A stretch of 62,403 nucleotides of DNA from Clostridia bacterium (GTDB taxonomy: Bacteria; Bacillota; Clostridia; Peptostreptococcales; Anaerovoracaceae), in contig JAKSSG010000004.1 of the NCBI GenBank assembly GCA_024403185.1, positions 1 to 62,403 of the forward strand, given 5' to 3'. Under the pieces are notes generated by a model, which made no database searches, was not told where the DNA came from, and saw nothing but the letters and a program-made list of their open reading frames with translations. The translations under genes and the position numbers were made by a program. Of this stretch, positions 24,203-31,563 are shown piece by piece. Numbering within the stretch: the first letter of the stretch is position 1; every line of letters begins with the position of its first letter.

Positions 24203-24232
24203 GCAAAAGCAACCTGCGCTAATGCAGGTTGC
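24203..24232 (-). terminator. Terminator of the DegT/GT2/ATP-grasp operon
   Basis: A 9-bp stem (GCAACCTGC with GCAGGTTGC), 6-nt loop, then TTTTGCATTTT on the minus strand. It abuts the stop codon of the DUF5050-like gene. Confidence 0.85.
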
Positions 24233-25636
24233 CTATTTTATTATACTGCAGCTTTTTCCGCTTTTAAGATTCTTCAGTTCAATGCTGCTGAAGTTTCCCA
24301 TGCCGTCCGTACTGCCCCGTATAATGTACCTGTCCGAAAGATACAGCATGTGCAGTTTCTGGGTGCTGCTTCCGTAAAGCGAGTTGCCGATGGTCTTCCA
24401 TTCCTTAAGTGAAACTCTCTCTCCGTCACCGCCGAAAACCGCTTTCCTGTTTACGGCGAAAACATCACCCATGTATTCATCGGCGGCTTCCGATCCTACC
24501 GCATTGTTGTCAGCCAGTTCCTTGAAGTCGGTCGTGTCAAGTCTGTGCAGCCGGCATTTATGCTTAACAGCGTCAGTCTTGTCAGCGGTTGATGTGAAGT
24601 ACATGTCCCTTCCGGAAATGGTCCATGTGTATGAGCGCTCGCCGGTAATTACCGCATCATATTTGCCGTCAACAGTTCCTATGTGCAGGCGTTCACCATC
24701 AGCATCGTCCTGATAGATCATCCAGTTTCTGTCAACCACATACGGCATGAATACCGCCTTGTCGATTACAGTCTTCTCGTCCGTTCCGTCCGTTTTCATG
24801 GAACAGAATCTGTTGGCCGCATCTGTAAAGTATATTCTGCCGAACCTTACCTGAACGTAATCGCATTCGCCCTCCCTGAGCACCTCAGGGTCTCCTCCTT
24901 CTTCAGAAATTCTGCATATGCTTTCGCTGCCCCCTGTTGCCCACAGATAATACAGATTGTCCTTAACCTTCGTAATGAACTTGGCATTTCCTCCTGAAAC
25001 CAGAATCTTTGCCTTGTCAAGCTTCGGCTCTTTGCCGCTCTTTATCTTACTGTATCCCAGGGCCGATTCACCCTTTTCATTGAAGAATTTGCCATAGAGT
25101 GTATTCCCGCTGATGCAGTAGATTCCGTCAAGCATGAAGCTGTTCAGAGCCTCCGTATCCTTAGAGCTGTATTTGAACCCGAATGTGTATTCAGGATAAT
25201 CAGCAAAACAGGACGGCATTTTTTCCATTCTCTCGAGAACTATCCTGATATTCCTGTCATTGTATTCCGTCTCGAAGACAAGCTTTCCCCACTCGTCCTT
25301 CAGGCTGAGCTTTTCCGGCAGTGCATTAAGCGTAATTCCGTCATCATTTTCCTTCCAGGTTCCCAGTGCTCCCTGGTCAATCATGAAGATGCCGCAGTCT
25401 CCCGAATCCTTGAGAATCAGCGACATGACAAAGGATACATTCTTTATTCCCAGCTGCTCCTTCACTCCTTCATCTGTCAGTTCATTGCCGTCAGATGTGA
25501 CCTCAGTGGCGGAATAATATACAACCTCACCCTCGATGTCGGCTTTTGTTACATGCCAAGTGAATATCATCATCGGAATCGAGATGACAACCAGGATGAG
25601 AAGAATCATTAAAATTATCCAGCCGTTTTTTCTCAT
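24233..25636 (-). CDS. Membrane-anchored DUF5050-like protein, probable beta-propeller
   Basis: 467 residues. One membrane helix (about 6-28, WIILMILLILVVISIPMMIF), then an extracellular part. From residue about 210 on there are propeller-like repeats of the DUF5050 type: DNLYYLWATGGSESICRIS, GRIYFTDAANRFCSMKTDG, RDMYFTSTADKTDAVKHK. It is the last gene of its operon, 3 nt after the small transporter gene. Function unknown; such proteins are thought to bind ligands or partners outside the cell. Confidence 0.65.
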   Translation of the reverse strand: MRKNGWIILMILLILVVISIPMMIFTWHVTKADIEGEVVYYSATEVTSDGNELTDEGVKEQLGIKNVSFVMSLILKDSGDCGIFMIDQGALGTWKENDDGITLNALPEKLSLKDEWGKLVFETEYNDRNIRIVLERMEKMPSCFADYPEYTFGFKYSSKDTEALNSFMLDGIYCISGNTLYGKFFNEKGESALGYSKIKSGKEPKLDKAKILVSGGNAKFITKVKDNLYYLWATGGSESICRISEEGGDPEVLREGECDYVQVRFGRIYFTDAANRFCSMKTDGTDEKTVIDKAVFMPYVVDRNWMIYQDDADGERLHIGTVDGKYDAVITGERSYTWTISGRDMYFTSTADKTDAVKHKCRLHRLDTTDFKELADNNAVGSEAADEYMGDVFAVNRKAVFGGDGERVSLKEWKTIGNSLYGSSTQKLHMLYLSDRYIIRGSTDGMGNFSSIELKNLKSGKSCSIIK

Positions 25637-25639
25637 AAG

Positions 25640-25975
25640 CTACAGTGTGTAAACCAGTACTCCGGTTATAATTATCAGATTTCCTATTAACTGTCCCCTG
25701 TTGAATTTCTCCTTAAGAAGGAAGAATGACAGGAGCATTACAAACACATATGTAAAGGTGTCTATTACCGGGCCGTATTTCATCTCCACCCCGGTGTAGG
25801 CATAGGTATTTGCGAACAGAACCGCAAAGGCAATGCCATAGGCCAGGATTACCCGCCAGTTCAGATATTCAAATATGAAGCTCTTGTGTTCTCTTAATGC
25901 ACTCTGCTTGAGCAGAACCTGTGAAAAGGCAGAGAAGAAGGTTGCCACGAAGAGAATCATCATGTAAAACATCAT
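25640..25975 (-). CDS. SMR/EamA-type small flippase subunit (ArnE/F-like), A
   Basis: 111 residues with four membrane helices. FSQVLLKQSA near the N-terminus, VILAYGIAFAVLFANTYAY and SFFLLKEKFNRGQLIGN fit half-size EamA/SMR proteins such as ArnE and ArnF, which flip polyprenyl-phosphate-linked sugars. It overlaps the second subunit gene by 4 nt, so the two probably form a heterodimer. The polyprenyl-phosphate glycosyltransferase in the same operon would supply the lipid-linked sugar. Drug export is an alternative but fits the context poorly. Confidence 0.75.
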   Translation of the reverse strand: MMFYMMILFVATFFSAFSQVLLKQSALREHKSFIFEYLNWRVILAYGIAFAVLFANTYAYTGVEMKYGPVIDTFTYVFVMLLSFFLLKEKFNRGQLIGNLIIITGVLVYTL

Positions 25976-26364
25976 AATGCTCCTCCTTCCTCTTCGGGCA
26001 GTTCCTCATTGCTGTCGGCACTCAGCGAAACGACAATTACGCCAATCATGACAATTGCCAGCCCGATAATGTTCTTCACCGTCAGAACCTCGCCAAAAAA
26101 AGCAACTGCCCAGATCTGACTCCATATCAGGTAGACGCTCCTGTTGGCATACCCTACATTGAGCGGAACCTTTTTTATTACAATCTGCCAGAAAAAAGCG
26201 TATACAACGCAATTGAGAATCATCAGGAAACAGAACAGCAGAAACATCCTGTCTGTCAGTCCCCCATGGTTATATGCATTTGCCGCCGATTTCGCAAACA
26301 CGCTGGTAAAAGAAAACAGCAGCACTGCGAAATGCAGCATCATGTATCTGCTTATTTTTCCCAT
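25972..26364 (-). CDS. SMR/EamA-type small flippase subunit (ArnE/F-like), B
   Basis: 130 residues with four membrane helices (LHFAVLLFSFTSVFAKSAA, LFCFLMILNCVVYAFFWQIVI, SQIWAVAFFGEVLTVKN, IGLAIVMIGVIVVSL) and an acidic tail. VPLNVGYANRSVYLIWSQI matches the SMR/EamA third helix. It overlaps the ATP-grasp gene by 13 nt upstream and its partner by 4 nt downstream. It probably forms a flippase with that partner. Confidence 0.75.
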   Translation of the reverse strand: MGKISRYMMLHFAVLLFSFTSVFAKSAANAYNHGGLTDRMFLLFCFLMILNCVVYAFFWQIVIKKVPLNVGYANRSVYLIWSQIWAVAFFGEVLTVKNIIGLAIVMIGVIVVSLSADSNEELPEEEGGAL

Positions 26365-27560
26365 CTTTCCTCCAGACTTATTCCGTCAACGTAAATGCAT
26401 CTGTAAACATTCCTCATCAGCTCGTCAAGCTCTTCCTCCATGTCCGCAAAAGCAACGACGTGTCCGATTCTGGTTGTTCCGTTTATCATCGCTTCCACTG
26501 CCTGACCTTTGCCATAATCCAGTGCAATATCAATGCCGCGTTCGCGCAGTTCATTTATTACGTCTTCTTTGATGTCTGTTATTATTCCATCAACAGGGCT
26601 CATGAGAAGCTTCGCCATGCTTCCTCTTGCTTTTGCATCGGAAACGTGAACCGGCTCGCCCAGGGCACAGCTGATAATCGCTTCATAATAATCAAAGCCG
26701 TAGGTGCGTGAAATGAGCTCCGGAATGCATGTTGCCCCGGCTCTGCCGCCGACTTCTATTATGGATACTCTGTCTCCGTCTACAAACAGATCGGAATTAA
26801 ATGCGCAGTTGTCAATCTTCAGTGCCCTGACTGCCAGTTCAATCTGTCTGCGGATTTCATCAAGCACAGCCTTGTCCGCCCTATACGGGAAGGCATGTCC
26901 GGCCGTTATTGTGGTTCCTCCGTTCTGATATGTGAATTTGAGATGAGGAGCCAGAAACAGGATTCTGCCACCGGATACAATTCCGTCAACGCCTATTTCA
27001 TGTCCCTTAAGCATTTCCTCAACGAGAACATATCCCTTTCGCGATACTCTCATGGCTTCGTTAAATGCATATTCAAGCCCGTCTTCACTTTTTACTGTAT
27101 TGATGCCTCTGCTTCCGGAGCTGTCAACACATTTCACCACAACCGGATATCCGATTTTTTCTGCAGCCGCTCTCGCTTCCTCAAGCTCTGAAACGCGGTA
27201 GAAATCGGACGCGCATACCCCGCCCCTTCTGAAGGCCTCTTTCATCTCCGCCTTGTCAGTTGTATTACCGGCAGCCTCAAGGGATACCCCCGAGAGACCC
27301 ATTTTCTCATTTACGTAACCTATCGTTGCCACGGCAACATCCGTACCTGACGTAGTGATGCCGTCAATGTTCTCTTCCTCGGCGATTTTCAGAATCGCAT
27401 CTTTATCTATGGTATTGGCATGATATGATTTGCATGCAAAATCAAATCCCGGATAATTTCCGGGAATACTTGATACTATTGTTCTAATGCCCAGACTGTT
27501 TGCTGTTTTTATCAGGGGAACCTGGTATACGCTGGCTCCCAGAATCATAAGTGATTTCAA
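26352..27560 (-). CDS. ATP-grasp ligase, copy 1
   Basis: 402 residues. The N-terminal pre-ATP-grasp domain starts LMILGASVYQVPLIKTAN and includes ITTSGTDVAVATIG; the ATP-grasp core has YPVVVKCVDSSGSRGI, YVLVEEMLKGHEIGVDGIV and the metal-binding SIIEVGGRAGATCIPEL. The layout resembles PurT/PurK-like and amino-acid ligases that join a carboxylate to an amine with ATP. It overlaps the GT2 gene by 4 nt. A close homologue at 49176-50378 also directly follows a GT2 gene, so the pairing is not accidental. The substrate is unknown; an amino acid or hydroxyacid on an amino sugar is a reasonable guess. Confidence 0.85.
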   Translation of the reverse strand: MKSLMILGASVYQVPLIKTANSLGIRTIVSSIPGNYPGFDFACKSYHANTIDKDAILKIAEEENIDGITTSGTDVAVATIGYVNEKMGLSGVSLEAAGNTTDKAEMKEAFRRGGVCASDFYRVSELEEARAAAEKIGYPVVVKCVDSSGSRGINTVKSEDGLEYAFNEAMRVSRKGYVLVEEMLKGHEIGVDGIVSGGRILFLAPHLKFTYQNGGTTITAGHAFPYRADKAVLDEIRRQIELAVRALKIDNCAFNSDLFVDGDRVSIIEVGGRAGATCIPELISRTYGFDYYEAIISCALGEPVHVSDAKARGSMAKLLMSPVDGIITDIKEDVINELRERGIDIALDYGKGQAVEAMINGTTRIGHVVAFADMEEELDELMRNVYRCIYVDGISLEERWEK

Positions 27561-28507
27561 GAATCGCTCTCCTTATAATGCTCATTATCTATGTTAACTG
27601 TTTCTCTTACAATGAATTGCGGAGTGTCATTCAGAATCAGAATGATCTTTCCCAGATACTCTCCGACAATTCCTATTACCATCAGAACCGCTCCAAACAG
27701 AAGTACCATTACGCACATCATGGAGGACCAGCCTGCAATCATGTCAGGATTCATTAGCTTGTTGATAATCAGAATTACAATGAGGACCAGAGCCCCGACC
27801 GATGCTGCCACGCCCAGTCCGAAAGAAATTCTCAGCGGCATGACAGAGAAGTTCCAGTATGTTACCCACAATCTCAGCAGCTTCCTGAATGTATATCCTG
27901 AGCTGCCGGAATCTCTCTTGAAATGTTCAACGGGAACCATTCCTATGTTGTGGGTAACCCTGTAGAATATGGCATCAACGTAAGGATTGAAAGCCTTGTG
28001 CTTTACAACCTGATCCCTTACAGCCTTTGTAATGATCCAGAAATTACTGGACTCAATTTCCTTCGGTCTGTTGAGCATCATGCGTGATGTCTTTTTATTC
28101 AGCTTGCTTGTAAGGTTCTTTATTGCGGAATTCTTCACATCCGGGTATATGCCGTAAACCAGGTCAAAGCCCTCCTGTATTCTGTCGATGAGCTTGAACA
28201 TCTGAGACGGGTGAGTCTGCAGGTCATCATCCATGCCCATTACAAAATCGCCTTCGGCATAATTCAATGCTGCCATCAGGGCGTTATGCTGACCGAAGTT
28301 TCTCATCAGGTTGATGCCCTTCACGTTGGGATACTGTCTGCTTAAGGCTGTAATCTCATCAAAGGTTCCGTCCTTTGAACCGTCATTGGCCAGCACCAGT
28401 TCACATTCGTAGCCCTCGTGTGCCCTGAACTCGTCAAGGATCATCTCGACTTCCTTGCGTATTGTTTTTTCAGAATAGTAACATGGTATTACAATTGAAA
28501 TAAGCAT
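27557..28507 (-). CDS. Polyprenyl-phosphate glycosyltransferase (GtrB/CsbB/ArnC-like), copy 1
   Basis: 316 residues. Family 2 GT-A domain with VIPCYYSEKTI, VLANDGSKDGTFDEI, MGMDDDLQTHP (DxD-type) and NFWIITKAVRDQV, then two C-terminal membrane helices (GVAASVGALVLIVILI, MCVMVLLFGAVLMVIGIVG) and GEYLGKIILILNDTPQFIV. Such enzymes move a sugar from a nucleotide donor to undecaprenyl phosphate on the inner face. The operon's SMR pair could flip the product. Homologous to the protein at 48226-49158. Confidence 0.92.
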   Translation of the reverse strand: MLISIVIPCYYSEKTIRKEVEMILDEFRAHEGYECELVLANDGSKDGTFDEITALSRQYPNVKGINLMRNFGQHNALMAALNYAEGDFVMGMDDDLQTHPSQMFKLIDRIQEGFDLVYGIYPDVKNSAIKNLTSKLNKKTSRMMLNRPKEIESSNFWIITKAVRDQVVKHKAFNPYVDAIFYRVTHNIGMVPVEHFKRDSGSSGYTFRKLLRLWVTYWNFSVMPLRISFGLGVAASVGALVLIVILIINKLMNPDMIAGWSSMMCVMVLLFGAVLMVIGIVGEYLGKIILILNDTPQFIVRETVNIDNEHYKESDS

Positions 28508-28525
28508 ATTAAGCTTCCTCGTGTT

Positions 28526-29485
28526 TTACAAAAATCGTTTTATTGCCTTTGCAACTGCTGTCATTTCCTCTTCCCCGTAGCGCTGGTCTACCGGAAGCGG
28601 AAGAATGTTCTCTGACCAGTGCTTTTCCAGACTGTCCGCCGGTGCCTGTGAAATCAGATAGGACCAGTTTGTCGGGATGAAAATGTTTTCTGCGGCCAGC
28701 TGCTTCCTTACCTCCACGCCGTTTTCAACGAGGCAAGGGTATGCGAAAGGTCCCAGGGGTTCTCTTGCAGTAAACGGATTCACTGAAGCGAGCTGCCCGT
28801 CCAGAATCCTGTAATTGGCAAGTCTTCTTTCCCTGATTCTGTCATAGTCAATTCCGCGAAGAATGTTTTCCGTAAAAAGAGACATCCTTTCGGGAATCGC
28901 ATCGGCAAATTTATCGGTTTCCGCCAGCATCTCACTGTAGTGATCCCTGGCGCTTTCCTCCATCCTTCCGAAGAGATATTTCACACGGTCCATGGACTTG
29001 TCTGTCGGAAGTTCATCATCGAAGGGAACGTCTGCCGAAAGATACGCTCCGTCAGCCACTCCCAGAAATTTTCTGCATGAGTAGAGCGTCGGAATGTTCC
29101 CAACCGGCTTCTCGAAGAAGGCCTGGGCGTTATCCACTATGATTCTTCCGTATTTCTTCTCATAATCCAGTATGTCATCTTCAGTCAGCTGCCCGTAGTA
29201 ATTAATCACATAGAGCCACTCGTTTTCGCCAAGTGCAAAATCAGGCCTCAGGATCGGTTTGAGATTCTCATCAAGGAAAAATCTTTCGACCTCAACACCT
29301 GCTGCGGCGACGCTTTTCATGACGGAGTCACAGTTGTAGTATGGAATGTATATTCTGCTGCAGTTCAGCTTTTTCAGAAGCCATACCAGTGCCGTTCTTC
29401 CCAGGTTCATTCTGTAAAGTCCCTGATGGTATTCCTTCCCGGTGAACTGTTCCAGCTCCAGATATCCTCCGATTTCCCTCATCAT
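28526..29485 (-). CDS. DegT/DnrJ-like PLP-dependent protein (atypical)
   Basis: 319 residues, shorter than usual DegT/DnrJ/EryC1 transaminases (about 370). Recognisable parts are YRMNLGRTALVWLLKKL (cofactor phosphate region), WLYVINYYGQLTEDD, RIIVDNAQAFFEK and SCRKFLGVADGAYL, which keeps the Lys but not the usual GEGG. It may be a sugar aminotransferase or a divergent non-catalytic relative. Its start overlaps the stop of the peptidoglycan-binding gene by 4 nt, and the GT2 gene follows after 18 nt, so it may prepare the sugar the GT2 uses. Confidence 0.7.
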   Translation of the reverse strand: MMREIGGYLELEQFTGKEYHQGLYRMNLGRTALVWLLKKLNCSRIYIPYYNCDSVMKSVAAAGVEVERFFLDENLKPILRPDFALGENEWLYVINYYGQLTEDDILDYEKKYGRIIVDNAQAFFEKPVGNIPTLYSCRKFLGVADGAYLSADVPFDDELPTDKSMDRVKYLFGRMEESARDHYSEMLAETDKFADAIPERMSLFTENILRGIDYDRIRERRLANYRILDGQLASVNPFTAREPLGPFAYPCLVENGVEVRKQLAAENIFIPTNWSYLISQAPADSLEKHWSENILPLPVDQRYGEEEMTAVAKAIKRFL

Positions 29486-30345
29486 TTCGCCTTTTTCGCT
29501 CCTGCACTGTCGTTCGAATACGATTTCATGGCTGCCAGGGTTTCGCTTCCCAGATTTCCTGTCTGTTCTATGCCGACTCTCTTCTGGAATTTCTTCACGG
29601 CCTTGGTCGTTCCCGGTCCGTATACCCCGTCAACGTCTCCCTTGAAGAAGCCCGTCCATGTGAGGAATTCCTGCAGCTTTGCAACTTCATCGGATTTGTC
29701 GCCTTCCTGATAAGTCGTTGTGCAGTCCTGACATGGTCTGTACACACCGAATACCTTGAAATGCGACGGCGTCCAGTTCGGAGCCTTTCGCGCAATTCGC
29801 CCTACTCTTCCCAGAGTGAAGCTTGCCTCGGCAATGTAGCCCACGTCATCGATTTCAACGTAAACACATATATGTCCTCCCGGACCCTTGTTTATATAGA
29901 ATATAAGGTCACCCGGTTCCATGTCTGCTGCGCGGGTAACATTCACCTTTTCAAACTTGTCTGAAGCAGGCAGATATGTCTTGTCCTTTGCCAGGGCTCT
30001 AGGGAAATTCGGATCATAACCCGATGTTCTCACAACGGTGCCCACATAAACATCGCATGAACGTCCCGCCTTTGGCTTCTTTCCCCAGCCGGATCTGCTG
30101 CCGTATGCCTGGCTGAGTGCAGCCTGATATTCAGGCTTTGCATAATTACGATAGCCTCCATACGGCCACGCAAGTCTTATCGCCTGCGTCGCTATGGCGT
30201 TCTGCAGCTCAGGCAGTTCACCCTTGTATGTATCGGTTCCTCCGTCTGCGCTTGACGCAAAGCTGAAGCACGGAACTGCCATGACAGTCATGACAGAAAC
30301 GAGAAACGCAATTATTATTCTTTTCATTCTTGAATTTCTGTTCAC
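29482..30345 (-). CDS. Secreted NlpC/P60-like protein with one peptidoglycan-binding domain
   Basis: 287 residues from a GTG start with GGAG 5 nt before it; the ATG at codon 7 has no RBS. A signal peptide covers about 8-30. The catalytic-type region has RSCDVYVG (Cys97) and GGHICVYV (His158), and one PG_binding_1 domain occupies about 215-275 (LQEFLTWTGF, DGVYGPGTTKAVKKFQ). It is a paralogue of the product of 8977-10176, lacking the second binding domain. First gene of an operon of envelope glycosylation genes, which is an unusual setting for a wall hydrolase. Confidence 0.87.
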   Translation of the reverse strand: MNRNSRMKRIIIAFLVSVMTVMAVPCFSFASSADGGTDTYKGELPELQNAIATQAIRLAWPYGGYRNYAKPEYQAALSQAYGSRSGWGKKPKAGRSCDVYVGTVVRTSGYDPNFPRALAKDKTYLPASDKFEKVNVTRAADMEPGDLIFYINKGPGGHICVYVEIDDVGYIAEASFTLGRVGRIARKAPNWTPSHFKVFGVYRPCQDCTTTYQEGDKSDEVAKLQEFLTWTGFFKGDVDGVYGPGTTKAVKKFQKRVGIEQTGNLGSETLAAMKSYSNDSAGAKKAK

Positions 30346-30392
30346 AGTAACTCCATTCTACATCCTAATTGTTATTATAAATATACATAGTT

Positions 30393-30401
30393 ATTATAGC
30401 A
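30393..30401 (-). promoter_or_regulatory. Extended -10 promoter of the peptidoglycan-binding/GT2 operon
   Basis: TGCTATAAT on the minus strand followed by AACTATGTATATT. It is divergent from the acyltransferase promoter. Confidence 0.6.
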
Positions 30402-30403
30402 CA

Positions 30404-30421
30404 AAACCAATGCAATGGTTT
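30404..30421. repeat. Inverted repeat between divergent promoters
   Basis: AAACCAATGCAATGGTTT: 6-bp arms AAACCA/TGGTTT around a 6-bp centre. It lies just upstream of both divergent promoters, so a shared operator is possible. Confidence 0.35.
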
Positions 30422-30424
30422 CAT

Positions 30425-30453
30425 TTGATTATGATTATTTATTAATATATAAT
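30425..30453 (+). promoter_or_regulatory. Promoter of the acyltransferase-3 gene
   Basis: TTGATT (30425-30430), a 17-bp spacer, and a consensus TATAAT (30448-30453). The GGAGG RBS lies at 30477-30481. Confidence 0.75.
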
Positions 30454-30486
30454 TACAAGCGTAAGGCACGCAATTCGGAGGATTAT

Positions 30487-31563
30487 ATGAGAAACTCTAT
30501 TGAAAACAACAGACTGGACTGGCTCGATGTACTTAAATGCATCGTCATGTTTGCTGTTATCTGCGGTCATGCCGCTACTGGAGATACTCCGGATACTCTC
30601 AGATACTACATCTATGCCTTTCACATTCCCCTTTTCTTCATGATTTCAGGAATGACCTTCTATCTTCAGACGGAAAAGCATGACATGTCCATCGGCGGCA
30701 TGTTCCTGAACAAATGCAGGACCCTGCTCTGGCCCTATCTGATTTTCAACCTTCTGGTAATACCTGTATGGATAGTATATTTTAAGCTTTTTGACCCTGG
30801 CGCCGGCAGCGTATCCGGGCTCCTTGTTGCGATTGCATATTCAAATCCGACATGGTCCTCCCTGCCGATATCGGCCTCCTGGTTCCTGACAACTCTGTTC
30901 CTTTCCCTGATGGTTTTCTATATTATCATCAGAATCTGCAGAAGAAAGCTTCTGCCGATTTTCATTGTCAGTCTGATTCTGGGAATAATCGGCTATGTCA
31001 TCTCAAGAACAGATCTCAATCTGCTCTATCCGTGGCACATTTCCACGGTTCCCGTTGCGGTCATGTTTCTCATGTTCGGATATGTGTTCATGAAGAAAAA
31101 GGACTGGTTTGAAGGTCTCGTATTTAAATTCAAAAAAGGCAGCTTCAGATATTACGGAAGTGCCTTTCTGTGGATTGCGGTTACTTTCTTTATCGCTTAT
31201 TTCATCGCCAGAGACAATGTGAAGATTACAATGGGTCTGAACCATTACGGTAATTTCGCATTCTTCATCATTGCCGTTCTGGCTTTCAGCATAATGTTCT
31301 ATGTGATTTCAATGATAGTTCCGGCCATCAGTCCTTTCAGGCTCGTAGGCAGAAACACCATAGTTTATCTCTGTCTTCATGAGCTCGGAATAATTGCCAT
31401 GAACACCCTTAGTCCTTTCACCCACATGATCGTTTCCCAGTATCCTGTTCTGGCATCACTGGCCATTTTCATCGTTCTTCTTCCTGTAGCCTATGTGGTT
31501 GAACGATGGCTCCCGTTCCTTACCGGCCGCCGAAAGAAATCAGAATCCCCTGTAAATAAATGA
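30487..31563 (+). CDS. Acyltransferase-3 family membrane protein (OafA-like)
   Basis: 358 residues with about ten membrane helices. The N-terminus LDWLDVLKCIVMFAVICGHA and AFHIPLFFMISGMTFY are the family signature, including the conserved His. Such proteins O-acetylate or otherwise acylate surface sugars using cytoplasmic acyl-CoA. The start is the ATG 5 nt after GGAGG; the frame is open further upstream but has no RBS there. Its 3' end overlaps the 3' end of the convergent MBOAT gene by 24 nt. It is the only plus-strand gene in this part, so it is regulated apart from its neighbours. Confidence 0.88.
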   Translation: MRNSIENNRLDWLDVLKCIVMFAVICGHAATGDTPDTLRYYIYAFHIPLFFMISGMTFYLQTEKHDMSIGGMFLNKCRTLLWPYLIFNLLVIPVWIVYFKLFDPGAGSVSGLLVAIAYSNPTWSSLPISASWFLTTLFLSLMVFYIIIRICRRKLLPIFIVSLILGIIGYVISRTDLNLLYPWHISTVPVAVMFLMFGYVFMKKKDWFEGLVFKFKKGSFRYYGSAFLWIAVTFFIAYFIARDNVKITMGLNHYGNFAFFIIAVLAFSIMFYVISMIVPAISPFRLVGRNTIVYLCLHELGIIAMNTLSPFTHMIVSQYPVLASLAIFIVLLPVAYVVERWLPFLTGRRKKSESPVNK

